Translations under genes and position numbers: made by a program
NCBI GenBank assembly: GCA_016783285.1
Contig: JADHWW010000104.1
Span: 1 to 61,762, forward strand
From: Anaerolineae bacterium
Lineage (GTDB): Bacteria > Chloroflexota > Anaerolineae > B4-G1
Reading direction: 5' to 3'
DNA length: 61,762 nt
Notes under the pieces: generated by a model
What the model was told of the DNA's origin: nothing
Seen by the model: the letters and a program-made list of their open reading frames with translations, nothing else
Database searches by the model: none
Shown here: positions 15,769-23,293 of the stretch, piece by piece
Layout of the letters: each line of letters begins with the position of its first letter
Position numbering within the stretch: the first letter of the stretch is position 1

Positions 15769-15904
15769 GCCTGCTTCGTCCCACTGTCACTGGTCGGGGT
15801 GAGGAAGACGGGGCGGCGGCGTTGTGTATTTGCACAAGTACCGCCGTGATGCTATAATTGGGGCCAATCTTCATTCACAGCAACACCGACGTGTGCACCG
15901 ACGC
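15769..15904. repeat. imperfect direct repeat, copy 1, carrying a consensus promoter
   Basis: This copy and 16046-16185 are diverged direct repeats (shared GGGGCGGCGG, GTTGT and TATAATTGGGGC blocks). Copy 1 contains TTGCAC (15830-15835), a 17-base spacer and TATAAT (15853-15858) on the plus strand. No gene starts directly behind it. The 15875-16331 stretch otherwise shows only the second copy. Confidence 0.6.
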
Positions 15905-16109
15905 GCCGGGAGCGCCGTGGAATGCAAAACAAGGGACGCTCTCCTGCCGTCGAATTGGAAAGTGACGTTGCCAACCCAAGCACAGGCGAGGGGGCGGCCT
16001 GCTGTGGGCGTGGCGATGACCTTTCGCCGCAAGACTAGCCCGCGGCCCCGCGCTTTTCGCCCACCGGCACCGGTCGAGGTGGAGAAAGCGGGGCGGCGGG
16101 CGTTGTCGC

Positions 16110-16137
16110 TTGTGCAAGCGCCGACGTTGGGTATAAT
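16110..16137 (+). promoter_or_regulatory. promoter in direct repeat copy 2, upstream of the ATPase gene
   Basis: TTGTGC at 16110-16115, a 16-base spacer and a perfect TATAAT at 16132-16137 are followed by GGGGC exactly as in copy 1. It lies about 195 bases before the ATPase start at 16332 and is the best visible promoter for the 16.3-20.5 kb gene series. Confidence 0.55.
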
Positions 16138-16331
16138 TGGGGCGGGCCACCATCCACAGCAGCGCGGACTGGCGTACTGGACGCGACGCTGACCGTGTCG
16201 TAGATAACGGAGAAAGTAAAATGGAAAGGAGGCGACGTTGAGCGTAGCGTAGACTTTTCGTACGATCGAGAAGGCTTGGCGAAAGTCAAGGCCAATCTCA
16301 TTCTGGCATTTTGAGCAACTGGAGGCCGAAC

Positions 16332-17405
16332 ATGTACAAATCTTTCACAGTAAGAAACTTTCGATGCTTTGATGACTTCACAATCGAATCCTTAGAGCGG
16401 ATCAATCTCATCGCCGGGAAGAACAACGTCGGCAAGACGGCCTTGCTCGAAGCGCTGTGGCTGCACCATGGGTATCATAACCCTGAGCTTGGACTCAGGC
16501 TGAGGACATTCCGAGGGCTCGATCGCTTCAAAAGAGACGAGTTTCTATGGGACCTATTCTCAGAGTTTGATCCTGGGAAAACCATAGAATTGTCAAGTCG
16601 AGATCAGGACGACCGGGCACGTTCTCTCCACATTACGATTCAGGAGCATCCCACGTCCCGTGTTTCACTGCGCGAGCGCCCGGTAAGAGAGTCCTTGGCG
16701 GCTGAGATGATTGAGCAGGAGACAACTGCGCCGGTCGAGTCCAAAGTGCTCTTGGACTATACAGATGCTTCGGGAAAAAGTATCCAGGCACATGCTTACG
16801 TTGAGTCAGATGGCATTCGGTTTGAGCGACCGCCCGGTGTCAAAGAGCCAAGCGGAATTTTTCTTGCGGCGCGACAGCGCGACAATCTTGGAACACTCGC
16901 TGAACGATTCGGCAATCTGGCGGTGGATAATAAAGAAGCCAATATCGTTCAAATTCTGCGGATCGTTGAGCCACGTCTCGAAGGTTTGACTGTGCAGCAC
17001 AGAGGCGGCAGCCCTATCATCTACGGCGATATTGGCACGAAACGACGGATGCCTCTGCCACTGATGGGAGATGGTATGGGTCGCCTGTTGGGCATTGCCC
17101 TGGCCATACCCGAGGTTCAGGATGGCCTCCTGCTGGTTGACGAGATTGAGAATGGTCTGCACAACATGGTTATGAGCAAGGTCTGGCAAGCGATAGCCGA
17201 GTTGGCTCGTGAGTACACTGTCCAGATTGTTGCCACGACGCACAGTGAGGAGTGCATTCGATCTGCTCATCAAGCCTTTGCTACTAGCGAGCAGTACGAT
17301 TTTGCTCTGCATCGCCTGGAGCGAGTCAAAGGTGCTATCCGTGCAGTCACCTTTGACCGGGAAACTCTTGAGGCAGTGACTGAGCTAGGGCTGGAGGTGC
17401 GGTGA
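16332..17405 (+). CDS. OLD/AAA15-like ABC-type ATPase, defence-like (module 1)
   Basis: The ATG at 16332 follows GGAGG; 357 residues. The N-terminus is that of RecF/OLD-type ATPases (SFTVRNFRCFDDFTIE) with Walker A GKNNVGKT at about residues 30-37. Near the C-terminus come a signature-like LPLMGDGMGRLLGIALAI, Walker B GLLLVDEIENGLH and the switch histidine ATTHSEE. No nuclease domain is fused. The stop overlaps the next gene's start (TGATG), and that gene encodes a TOPRIM-like protein. The pair therefore resembles a split OLD nuclease or a PARIS-type ATPase/TOPRIM module; defence is inferred from organisation and neighbours. Confidence 0.85.
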   Translation: MYKSFTVRNFRCFDDFTIESLERINLIAGKNNVGKTALLEALWLHHGYHNPELGLRLRTFRGLDRFKRDEFLWDLFSEFDPGKTIELSSRDQDDRARSLHITIQEHPTSRVSLRERPVRESLAAEMIEQETTAPVESKVLLDYTDASGKSIQAHAYVESDGIRFERPPGVKEPSGIFLAARQRDNLGTLAERFGNLAVDNKEANIVQILRIVEPRLEGLTVQHRGGSPIIYGDIGTKRRMPLPLMGDGMGRLLGIALAIPEVQDGLLLVDEIENGLHNMVMSKVWQAIAELAREYTVQIVATTHSEECIRSAHQAFATSEQYDFALHRLERVKGAIRAVTFDRETLEAVTELGLEVR

Positions 17406-18142
17406 TGGGTACTCAAAGGCCGTTCAAACCAATCACCAGGTCCAAGGTACTCGTTGTGGAAGGCCAAGACGAAAAGAACCTGTTCTCGAAATTGATCACC
17501 TGCCTCGATCTGCCAGACATTGAGATACGGGACATTGGAGGCAAGACCAAGTTTCGCAGAAATATCAAGACGCTGACGATAACTTCAGGCTATGACAGGG
17601 TTACTTCTGTGGGTATAGTCACAGACGCGGACAAGCAGCCCCAGGGGGCTTTTGATAGCATCTGTGACGCTTTGGAGGCTGCCGGCCTGCCCAGGCCAAC
17701 AGCGCCTTTGCGACCTACTGGTGATGACCCCCAGGTTGCAGTTATGATACTGCCCGGCGATGGGAGAGAAGGAATGCTTGAAGACCTCTACCTGGAGTCA
17801 GTAGCCGATGATCCGGTGATGCCTTGTCTTGAAGAGCACTTTCGCTGTCTTGAGGAGCAACTCGAAGCAGGAGCATTCCCAGGCAATCCATCAAAGGCCA
17901 TAGTGCGCACTTTCCTGGCCTCAATGGAGTGGCTCGAAGAAGCACACTTTGAGTATCTCCAAAAGCGTATGGGCGAGTACTTGCCAGAGTTGCCAAACGC
18001 CCCATCGGTGGCCAAAGTACACACATTCTTGGCCTCAAGATACAAACCTGACCTGGATCTGGGTATTGCAGCCAAGAAGGGGTACTGGCGGCTTGATCAC
18101 CCGGCGTTTGCGCAGGTGAAGCAGTTTCTCAGTACGTTGTAG
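17405..18142 (+). CDS. TOPRIM-like DUF3226-type protein, partner of module 1 ATPase
   Basis: The ATG at 17405 overlaps the ATPase stop by one base and follows GGAGGTG; 245 residues. The N-terminal region has TOPRIM-like features: KVLVVEGQDEKNLF (acidic Glu), then GIVTDADKQP (DxD) at about residues 74-83. The remainder is helical with no recognised motif. The resemblance to DUF3226 is from memory of that family's pattern. By analogy with OLD, Gabija and PARIS partners it may be the nuclease effector held or triggered by the ATPase; this is inference. Confidence 0.7.
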   Translation: MGTQRPFKPITRSKVLVVEGQDEKNLFSKLITCLDLPDIEIRDIGGKTKFRRNIKTLTITSGYDRVTSVGIVTDADKQPQGAFDSICDALEAAGLPRPTAPLRPTGDDPQVAVMILPGDGREGMLEDLYLESVADDPVMPCLEEHFRCLEEQLEAGAFPGNPSKAIVRTFLASMEWLEEAHFEYLQKRMGEYLPELPNAPSVAKVHTFLASRYKPDLDLGIAAKKGYWRLDHPAFAQVKQFLSTL

Positions 18143-18196
18143 TAAAACTGTTTGAACTTGATTAAAGAACTCACAAACCACAGGAGGCAACAACCA

Positions 18197-18382
18197 ATGA
18201 ACAAACTGGAACTGACTTTCCAAGTCGAAAAGGACACCAAGAACACCCGCCGCTACCAGGAAGAAGCCAGCGACGGCCCGCCCATCATTGGCACGCTCTA
18301 CGTTCAACAGTGGGCGCTCCGCAAATTGACCGGCGGCGACCTGCCAGATCACCTGCGCGTGACGGTGACGGTTGACAAGTAG
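18197..18382 (+). CDS. small conserved-looking protein between the two ATPase modules
   Basis: The ATG at 18197 follows CAGGAGG at a good distance; the product has 61 residues. It reads as a beta-rich small domain (MNKLELTFQVEKDTKNTRRY, then IIGTLYVQQWALRKL and PDHLRVTVTVDK). No function is known to me. It lies 54 bases after the module 1 TOPRIM-like gene and 83 bases before module 2, on the same strand, so it is probably co-transcribed. Confidence 0.6.
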   Translation: MNKLELTFQVEKDTKNTRRYQEEASDGPPIIGTLYVQQWALRKLTGGDLPDHLRVTVTVDK

Positions 18383-18465
18383 CCGCCGGGTGGCGGTGCA
18401 GGTGATTGGCCAACAGGGGAATGAGGTGATGCGAGTGTTGGAACTGGGTGAAAGAGAGGTGCGGT

Positions 18466-19782
18466 ATGATCAGCCGGATTGAGGCGCTCAATTACAGGTG
18501 CCTAAAGTATGTGGATCAACCGCTGGAGCGATTCCAGGTGTTGGTCGGCCCTAACGCTTCGGGCAAGAGTTCCTTTCTGGACGTGGTCGCTTTGCTGGGC
18601 GACTTTGTGCGCGATGGCCTGGACGAGGCCCTGCTCCGCAATCCACGCCACCCGCGCGGTCGGGCGACCACTGTGGACGAGCTCATTTTCAACCAGAGCG
18701 CCGATCGCTTCGAGTTAGTTGTAGAGTTGCGTATCCCTCAAAAGTTGCGGCGACCGGGCAATGGCAACTATGAGCGGGCACGCTACGAAGTGGCGTTGGG
18801 TAAGAGTGAGAAAAACGGAGAACTGGTAATTGCTGGGGAAACACTGTGGCTCTGCGCCGCAGCGGGAGGGAAGACGCCGGTGGTTCGACCGGGCTCACCA
18901 CAGGCGGCTCACCCGCAGTCAGAGTTTTTCCCCACCGAACCGGCTGCGCCTGATACTCTGTTCACTGCGCCAGGTAGGAAGAAAACCCCAGCGGGTTGGC
19001 GCAAAGTGGTCAACAAAGTGCCCGAGTCGGGCAATGACTACTTTCAGTCTGAAACTAGCAAGTGGGACACGTTGTTTCGCATCGGGCCGCGCAAGGCGGC
19101 ATTGGCCGGTCTACCGCAAGACCCGGACCACTTTGCAGTGGCAATATGGGTGCGTGATTTGTTGGTAGAAGGTATTCACATCCTGGCCTTGAACAGCATC
19201 GCCATGCGCAGTCCGTCCAGCCCATCGGAGCCACGCACCTTCCGCGTGGACGGCTCTAACCTGCACCTGATCGTCCAGGATCTTGGACAGCATCACCCGA
19301 CTGTTTTCCAGGACTGGGTGGGTCACATCCGTACCGTGCTGCCGGACATCCAGACTATCAACGTGATTGAGCGTCCTGAAGATCGACATCTGTATCTGGC
19401 CGTGCAATACGCCAGCGGCAGAGATCCAGTCCCCTCATGGCTCCTTTCTGATGGCACTTTACGCTTACTGGCACTGACGCTGCTGGCTTACTTGCCTGAA
19501 CACGAAGGCATCTATCTGATAGAGGAGCCGGAGAACGGCGTCCACCCACGGGCGATTGAAGCCGTGTTCCAGTCACTTTCCTCGGTGTACGATGGGCAAG
19601 TGCTTATTGCCACTCATTCTCCCCTGATTCTGGGCCTGGCCAGCCGAGAGCAAATCCTTTGCTTTGCCAGGAATCCATCTGGGGCCGTGGACGTGGTGAC
19701 CGGCTACAACCACCCTCGCCTGCGCGACTGGAAGGGCGAGACCGACCTGGGCACACTTTATGCCTCAGGGGTACTGGGATGA
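18466..19782 (+). CDS. RecF/AAA21-like ABC-type ATPase, defence-like (module 2)
   Basis: The ATG at 18466 is chosen behind GAGAGGTG; 438 residues. The N-terminus is MISRIEALNYRCLKYVDQPL with Walker A GPNASGKSS at about residues 28-36. The C-terminus holds the AAA21 signature-like LLSDGTLRLLALTLLAYLPE, Walker B GIYLIEEPENGVHP and ATHSPLIL. Between them is a long insert of about 250 residues. It is not a close copy of the 16332 ATPase. Its stop overlaps the next start as ATGA, so it forms a strict pair with the following gene, repeating the ATPase-plus-partner layout of module 1. Confidence 0.85.
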   Translation: MISRIEALNYRCLKYVDQPLERFQVLVGPNASGKSSFLDVVALLGDFVRDGLDEALLRNPRHPRGRATTVDELIFNQSADRFELVVELRIPQKLRRPGNGNYERARYEVALGKSEKNGELVIAGETLWLCAAAGGKTPVVRPGSPQAAHPQSEFFPTEPAAPDTLFTAPGRKKTPAGWRKVVNKVPESGNDYFQSETSKWDTLFRIGPRKAALAGLPQDPDHFAVAIWVRDLLVEGIHILALNSIAMRSPSSPSEPRTFRVDGSNLHLIVQDLGQHHPTVFQDWVGHIRTVLPDIQTINVIERPEDRHLYLAVQYASGRDPVPSWLLSDGTLRLLALTLLAYLPEHEGIYLIEEPENGVHPRAIEAVFQSLSSVYDGQVLIATHSPLILGLASREQILCFARNPSGAVDVVTGYNHPRLRDWKGETDLGTLYASGVLG

Positions 19783-20474
19783 AAGACCTGGTGATCCTGG
19801 TGGCCGACATCCAGCAGGAAAAGACTATCCAGACCTTGCTGGAAGAACGACGACACTCCCTGGAACTGGGACCGGTTACGTTCGACATATTCCGCCACCC
19901 CAATCACGACCCTGGCGTCTACCGTGAAGCCAGCGCGTTTCTGGCAACGTTCATTGGTCAGTATCGCTATGCTCTGGTGCTGCTTGACGTCGCCTGGGAA
20001 GGTAGCCCTGGGGATGCAGCGGAGATCGAACAGATCATCCAGGCCGACCTGGACCGACGCGGCTGGCGGGGCCAAAGTGCAGTCATCGCGCTCGACCCAG
20101 AGTTAGAAGCATGGGTCTGGGCAAACTCGCCTCACGTGCCAACCGAGTTGGGCATGACGTGGAAGCAGATCAGAGAGTTGGGGGAACGGAAGGGCTACTG
20201 GTCACCGGACACGGCGAAACCCGCGCACCCTAAAGAACTACTGGAGGATGTGCTGTACCGCACTCGCAAACGTCGCTCGTCTGCCTTGTTTATGAGATTG
20301 GCACGGCGCGTCGGGCTGGCCGCCTGCCAGGATGCAGCCTTTGTGCGCTTGCGCGAGACTTTGCGGGCGTGGTTTCCGGCGGGGGCCACTCGGAACAACA
20401 GGAGACCGCGTGGTGACCTCGCCGTTGACCAACCCATCCTCAACGACCCGTTCGAGGAGGTGAAGAGACAATGA
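19779..20474 (+). CDS. TOPRIM-like partner protein of module 2 ATPase (MAD4-like)
   Basis: The start is the ATG at 19779, overlapping the ATPase stop; 231 residues. The pattern is VILVADIQQEKTIQTLLEER, then FRHPNHDPGVYREA, ALVLLDVAWEGSPGDAAEIE and DPELEAWVWANSPHV. An N-terminal Glu and a central LLD in a Rossmann-like arrangement recall TOPRIM folds. From memory it resembles proteins called MAD4 in methylation-associated defence systems, which also sit beside an AAA ATPase and a methyltransferase. That match was not searched. It overlaps the broken methyltransferase gene by 4 bases. Confidence 0.65.
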   Translation: MKDLVILVADIQQEKTIQTLLEERRHSLELGPVTFDIFRHPNHDPGVYREASAFLATFIGQYRYALVLLDVAWEGSPGDAAEIEQIIQADLDRRGWRGQSAVIALDPELEAWVWANSPHVPTELGMTWKQIRELGERKGYWSPDTAKPAHPKELLEDVLYRTRKRRSSALFMRLARRVGLAACQDAAFVRLRETLRAWFPAGATRNNRRPRGDLAVDQPILNDPFEEVKRQ

Positions 20475-21450
20475 ATTCAGAGTTCACCGATATGCCTTGT
20501 GGATCGAGTTGCGATGTCAAGTGTGAGATACGCAACAAGATGATTGCATTGCAGGAAACGCTCGTTCCCCCGCCTGACGATAAGGCTGCGGAGTTGGTAC
20601 ATACTTTTTTCGATTCCTATCGCAACTTGTGCCGCTCATCGCCGGAGGTGAAGGACCAATACACACCCGACATTGCCTTGCCTGCATTGTTCGATTTCGT
20701 GGTGTCCGCCAAGTACGCCGAACGAATGGTTTCCGACGATGGATGGACATACAACAAGCCAGTTTTGTTTTCAAACTGCGACAGAATATAGTCCTGGAAG
20801 GCGATCTGGCACTTGCCAAAATGGAACTCGACGCCTTCTTGCCCGGCGTGGCACAGGGCATAGCCGACATCGCATCTGTGGCACAAGACATCCCGCAACT
20901 GGCTGGATTGCGCAAGTTCGAGGCATTGGACTCTTACGTTCGGCAGAATGGGACGCAGGCTTACGTCGCATACGGCCCATTGACACTGCTGCCCGATCTC
21001 ATTCGGCGTGTTTCGTTCGTTCAACGTATCTATTGCGTCACCCAGAACACTCAAGATGCACAAAAGGTGCTGGCTGATACTGAGAACACGTTAGGCCCGG
21101 TGCTCGTGCATCACGCTGACGAGGACATTATTGTCATTCAGGCAATTCCTCACTATGCTCTATTCGAGTTCTCCGACGTGATAGCCAGGCACTCGGATGG
21201 CATTGCAAAGACAAAACTGAACCTGGACGCTATGCTGAATGCCCTACTGGGCAAGACAGATAACCGGCACGCAGGCAAATTGGCTAAAGCGGCATTATCA
21301 GCGCAGTCTACCACGTCCCACCTGTCCCACGACATTCACTACTACAAGGCCAAGTTCTTCCCCCGCCTGGCTCGCTCAATGTTGAACGTGTGTGTGCAGC
21401 GTTTGGGAGACCGGTCACATCGTGTCATTGACAACTTTGTGGGCCGAAGT
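20471..21450 (+). pseudogene. frameshifted and truncated DNA methyltransferase
   Basis: The ATG at 20471 overlaps the preceding stop. The first frame ends at 20791. Shifting at the T-rich run near 20765 continues a good frame (KLRQNIVLEGDLALAKMELD, then GLRKFEALDSYVRQNG). This leads to HDIHYYKAKFFPRLARSM and RVIDNFVG, the block just before and into the SAM-binding D-x-F-x-G motif of N4/N6 DNA methyltransferases. The usual GSGTT and everything after it are missing: the sequence runs into the antitoxin gene. The protein would lack cofactor and catalytic sites. It presumably modified host DNA for the neighbouring modules. Confidence 0.7.
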
Positions 21451-21496
21451 GTTGTTGGGCAACCAGAGATTTCGGGAGAGGAAGGATGGTGTAACA

Positions 21497-21757
21497 ATGG
21501 GTATACCTGTGCGTGCAGTTGAAACAACAGGTGTGATTGACAACAAGAGACTACTATGGCTGGATACTCCGCTGCCAGTTGTTGGCCCAAGCCGGGTGCG
21601 AATCATTGTGCTGATTCCAGAGGAAGAGTACAAGGAAATAAGTGAGTCGGAATGGCTGCACGCGGCGGCGATCAATCCGGCCTTTGATTTCCTGAAGGAG
21701 CCCGGAGAGGATATTTACACCCTGGCGGACGGGAGGCCATTTGATGACAAAGGGTAA
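21497..21757 (+). CDS. antitoxin of a MazEF/PemIK-type pair
   Basis: The ATG at 21497 is the start that opens the family-like sequence MGIPVRAVETTGVIDN; 86 residues. The central part reads SRVRIIVLIPEEEYKEISE, and the acidic C-terminus (DIYTLADGRPFDDKG) fits an antitoxin that binds a MazF-like toxin. No DNA-binding domain is obvious, though the N-terminal beta segment could be AbrB-like. It overlaps the toxin start by 14 bases. An in-frame upstream extension from 21392 derives from the truncated methyltransferase and is not favoured. Confidence 0.7.
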   Translation: MGIPVRAVETTGVIDNKRLLWLDTPLPVVGPSRVRIIVLIPEEEYKEISESEWLHAAAINPAFDFLKEPGEDIYTLADGRPFDDKG

Positions 21758-22085
21758 AGTGGTGCTCGTGCCGTTTCCTTTTGACGATCTCTCGGCTACC
21801 AAGGTACGACCTGCTGTGTGTTTGACAAACCCAATTGGTGTACACCGCCACGTTGTCCTGGCATTTATCACCAGCCGGGTTCCCGCTCTGCTGGCGAATT
21901 CCGACCTTGTGTTGGACATCGCGGATCCCGACTTCCCAACAACCGGGCTACGGGTCTCGTCCACGTTACGCCTACATCGGCTGATGACCGTCTCCACCTC
22001 AATCATCCAACGCGAGTTGGGGGAACTATCACCGCGTATGCAAGCGGAAGCCAATGCCAAACTGCGCGATCTATTTGAGCTATGA
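21744..22085 (+). CDS. MazF/PemK-family endoribonuclease toxin
   Basis: The ATG at 21744 follows GGGAGG at 7 bases; 113 residues. The sequence KGKVVLVPFPFDDLSATKVR, then RPAVCLTN and DFPTTGLRVSSTLRLHRLMT, is typical of the MazF/PemK fold. The family cleaves mRNA or tRNA at short sites when the antitoxin is lost. Both genes look intact, in contrast with the decayed methyltransferase just upstream, consistent with selection to keep a toxin-antitoxin pair. The 22086-22237 stretch downstream holds nothing recognised. Confidence 0.88.
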   Translation: MTKGKVVLVPFPFDDLSATKVRPAVCLTNPIGVHRHVVLAFITSRVPALLANSDLVLDIADPDFPTTGLRVSSTLRLHRLMTVSTSIIQRELGELSPRMQAEANAKLRDLFEL

Positions 22086-22237
22086 ACCACAACCGGTCCA
22101 ATCTGACTATCTATAGTTCATTATACATGGCTCTCTCCGTCTGTCAAGGCAACGAGGAGCATCCAAACGATCCGGTGGCCGGACGGTAGGCGGAGAGTGA
22201 CAAGTGATCAATCGTGTGACGATCGGTAAAAGTTGTA

Positions 22238-22441
22238 TTCACTACCGGACAGTTTTATGGATGCACCAACGGCTCGATTGAGCGTTCGCCTGAGCGCTCA
22301 CGCCGAAGGCTCGCCGAAATCTTGTTGGCGTCCTGGGCTGGCAGAGACGCGGTTTGCGCTGTTGGTTTTGGCAGCGAGGTCACTGCAACGAGTTGCGGCA
22401 TCCGGAATCTGTGCGTTTGGCAAAAAGTGTCCGGTAGTGAA
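22238..22441. mobile_element. 204-bp MITE with 8-bp target-site duplication
   Basis: Terminal inverted repeats TTCACTACCGGACA (22238) and TGTCCGGTAGTGAA (ending 22441) flank a 204-bp non-coding element. The direct repeat AAGTTGTA at 22230-22237 and 22442-22449 is a perfect 8-bp target duplication. The interior carries GAGTTGCGGCATCCGGAAT, related inversely to 29-50 and 114-135. No transposase is present, so movement would need a full-length element elsewhere. Confidence 0.85.
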
Positions 22442-22483
22442 AAGTTGTAAAGTACTCTGCTCATGTTAAAATTAGGGAGGACC

Positions 22484-22629
22484 ATGCTACAAGCCATAAC
22501 ATTTGATTTCTGGGGCACACTCTACCAGAACGCTTATGCCCGGGATGAGCGGCTGCACCTGCTGGAGGACATTCTGGTTCGCCATTCCCAGCCGCGCCCT
22601 GGATGGCTCTCGAAGCGGCCTACCGCCAC
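22484..22629 (+). pseudogene. duplicated 5' fragment of the HAD hydrolase gene
   Basis: This is a second copy of the first 145 or so bases of the HAD gene at 23294, with 9 substitutions and one deleted base (alignment 22481-22629 against 23291-23440). It keeps a good ribosome-binding site (AGGGAGG) and starts ATG CTA, but the single-base deletion near 22602 shifts the frame and the copy ends abruptly at CTACCGCCAC. Most differences before the shift are synonymous, so it diverged as a coding sequence. It and the intact copy bracket the HTH-nucleotidyltransferase gene. Confidence 0.85.
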
Positions 22630-22640
22630 ACCGCTGCCGG

Positions 22641-22692
22641 TTGCCAAATCCAACTAATTGGATTATAATCCATTCTGATGGATATAAATCCA
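22641..22692 (+). promoter_or_regulatory. promoter with two operator-like palindromes 20 bp apart
   Basis: TTGCCA (22641-22646), 17 bases and a perfect TATAAT (22664-22669) form a strong promoter. The -10 box lies inside a perfect 14-bp palindrome TGGATTATAATCCA (22659-22672). A second palindrome, TGGATATAAATCCA (22679-22692), has its centre exactly 20 bp downstream, two helical turns. An upstream half site AATCCAA overlaps the spacer. The nearest DNA-binding candidate is the HTH protein encoded 20 bases downstream. Confidence 0.75.
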
Positions 22693-22711
22693 ATCAGGTG
22701 GAGGGGGCTGT

Positions 22712-23254
22712 ATGTATGAGGAGATCTTTGCTACCAGCCAGGGACAGGTGCTGCGCTTTCTGGCACGCCACGTCGGTCAATCGTTCTACGAACAGGAAAT
22801 CGTAGAGCGCACCAATGTCAGCCGCAGCGCGGTCAACCTGGCCACCCGATCTCTGCACCAGGCCGGGCTACTGCTTCGGGAGCGGCGCGGGCGGATGAAC
22901 TTTTACGCCGCCGATGACCGCCACCCCTTCGTGCGCCAATTCAAAGTCCTGGACACGGTCGCTCGACTGGAGCCTCTGCTGCGGCAACTACGGCCACTAG
23001 CCCGTCGAGTCACTCTCTTCGGCAGTTGCGCCGAGGGCACGGACACAGCGGACAGTGATGTGGACCTGTTCATCCTGGCATCGGATCGCAGTCAGGTGAT
23101 GGCAGTGATCAGCCATCGCCGCTTTGACCGGCCGATCCAGCCGGTTGTAGTGAACAACCAAGAGTTGGTAGTGTTGAAGCAGGAGGAACCGGCCTTCTAC
23201 GCGCAGGTGCAGCGGGGGATTGTGCTCTGGGAGGCGACTGGCCGACTGGGGTAA
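22712..23254 (+). CDS. winged-HTH minimal nucleotidyltransferase
   Basis: The ATG at 22712 follows GGAGGGGG; 180 residues. Residues about 10-75 form a winged helix (SFYEQEIVERTNVSRSAVNL, ATRSLHQAGLLLRERRGRMN). Residues about 100-125 carry the nucleotidyltransferase signature LFGSCAEGTDTADSDVDLFI (GS plus DxD). Such MNT proteins transfer nucleotides, often adenylylating a HEPN toxin; no HEPN gene is adjacent. The linked HTH and the operator-like palindromes in its promoter suggest autoregulation. The gene is bracketed by copies of the HAD gene's 5' end, so it appears to be an insertion. Confidence 0.8.
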   Translation: MYEEIFATSQGQVLRFLARHVGQSFYEQEIVERTNVSRSAVNLATRSLHQAGLLLRERRGRMNFYAADDRHPFVRQFKVLDTVARLEPLLRQLRPLARRVTLFGSCAEGTDTADSDVDLFILASDRSQVMAVISHRRFDRPIQPVVVNNQELVVLKQEEPAFYAQVQRGIVLWEATGRLG

Positions 23255-23293
23255 AGAAGCCCAATGATCAATCAACCGATTGAGAGAACGACC

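Noticed and set aside
15683..15874. A 63-residue gene on the minus strand
   Set aside because: Its start and first half lie on the complement of the duplicated promoter repeat, and the sequence resembles no protein; only the last part looks protein-like.
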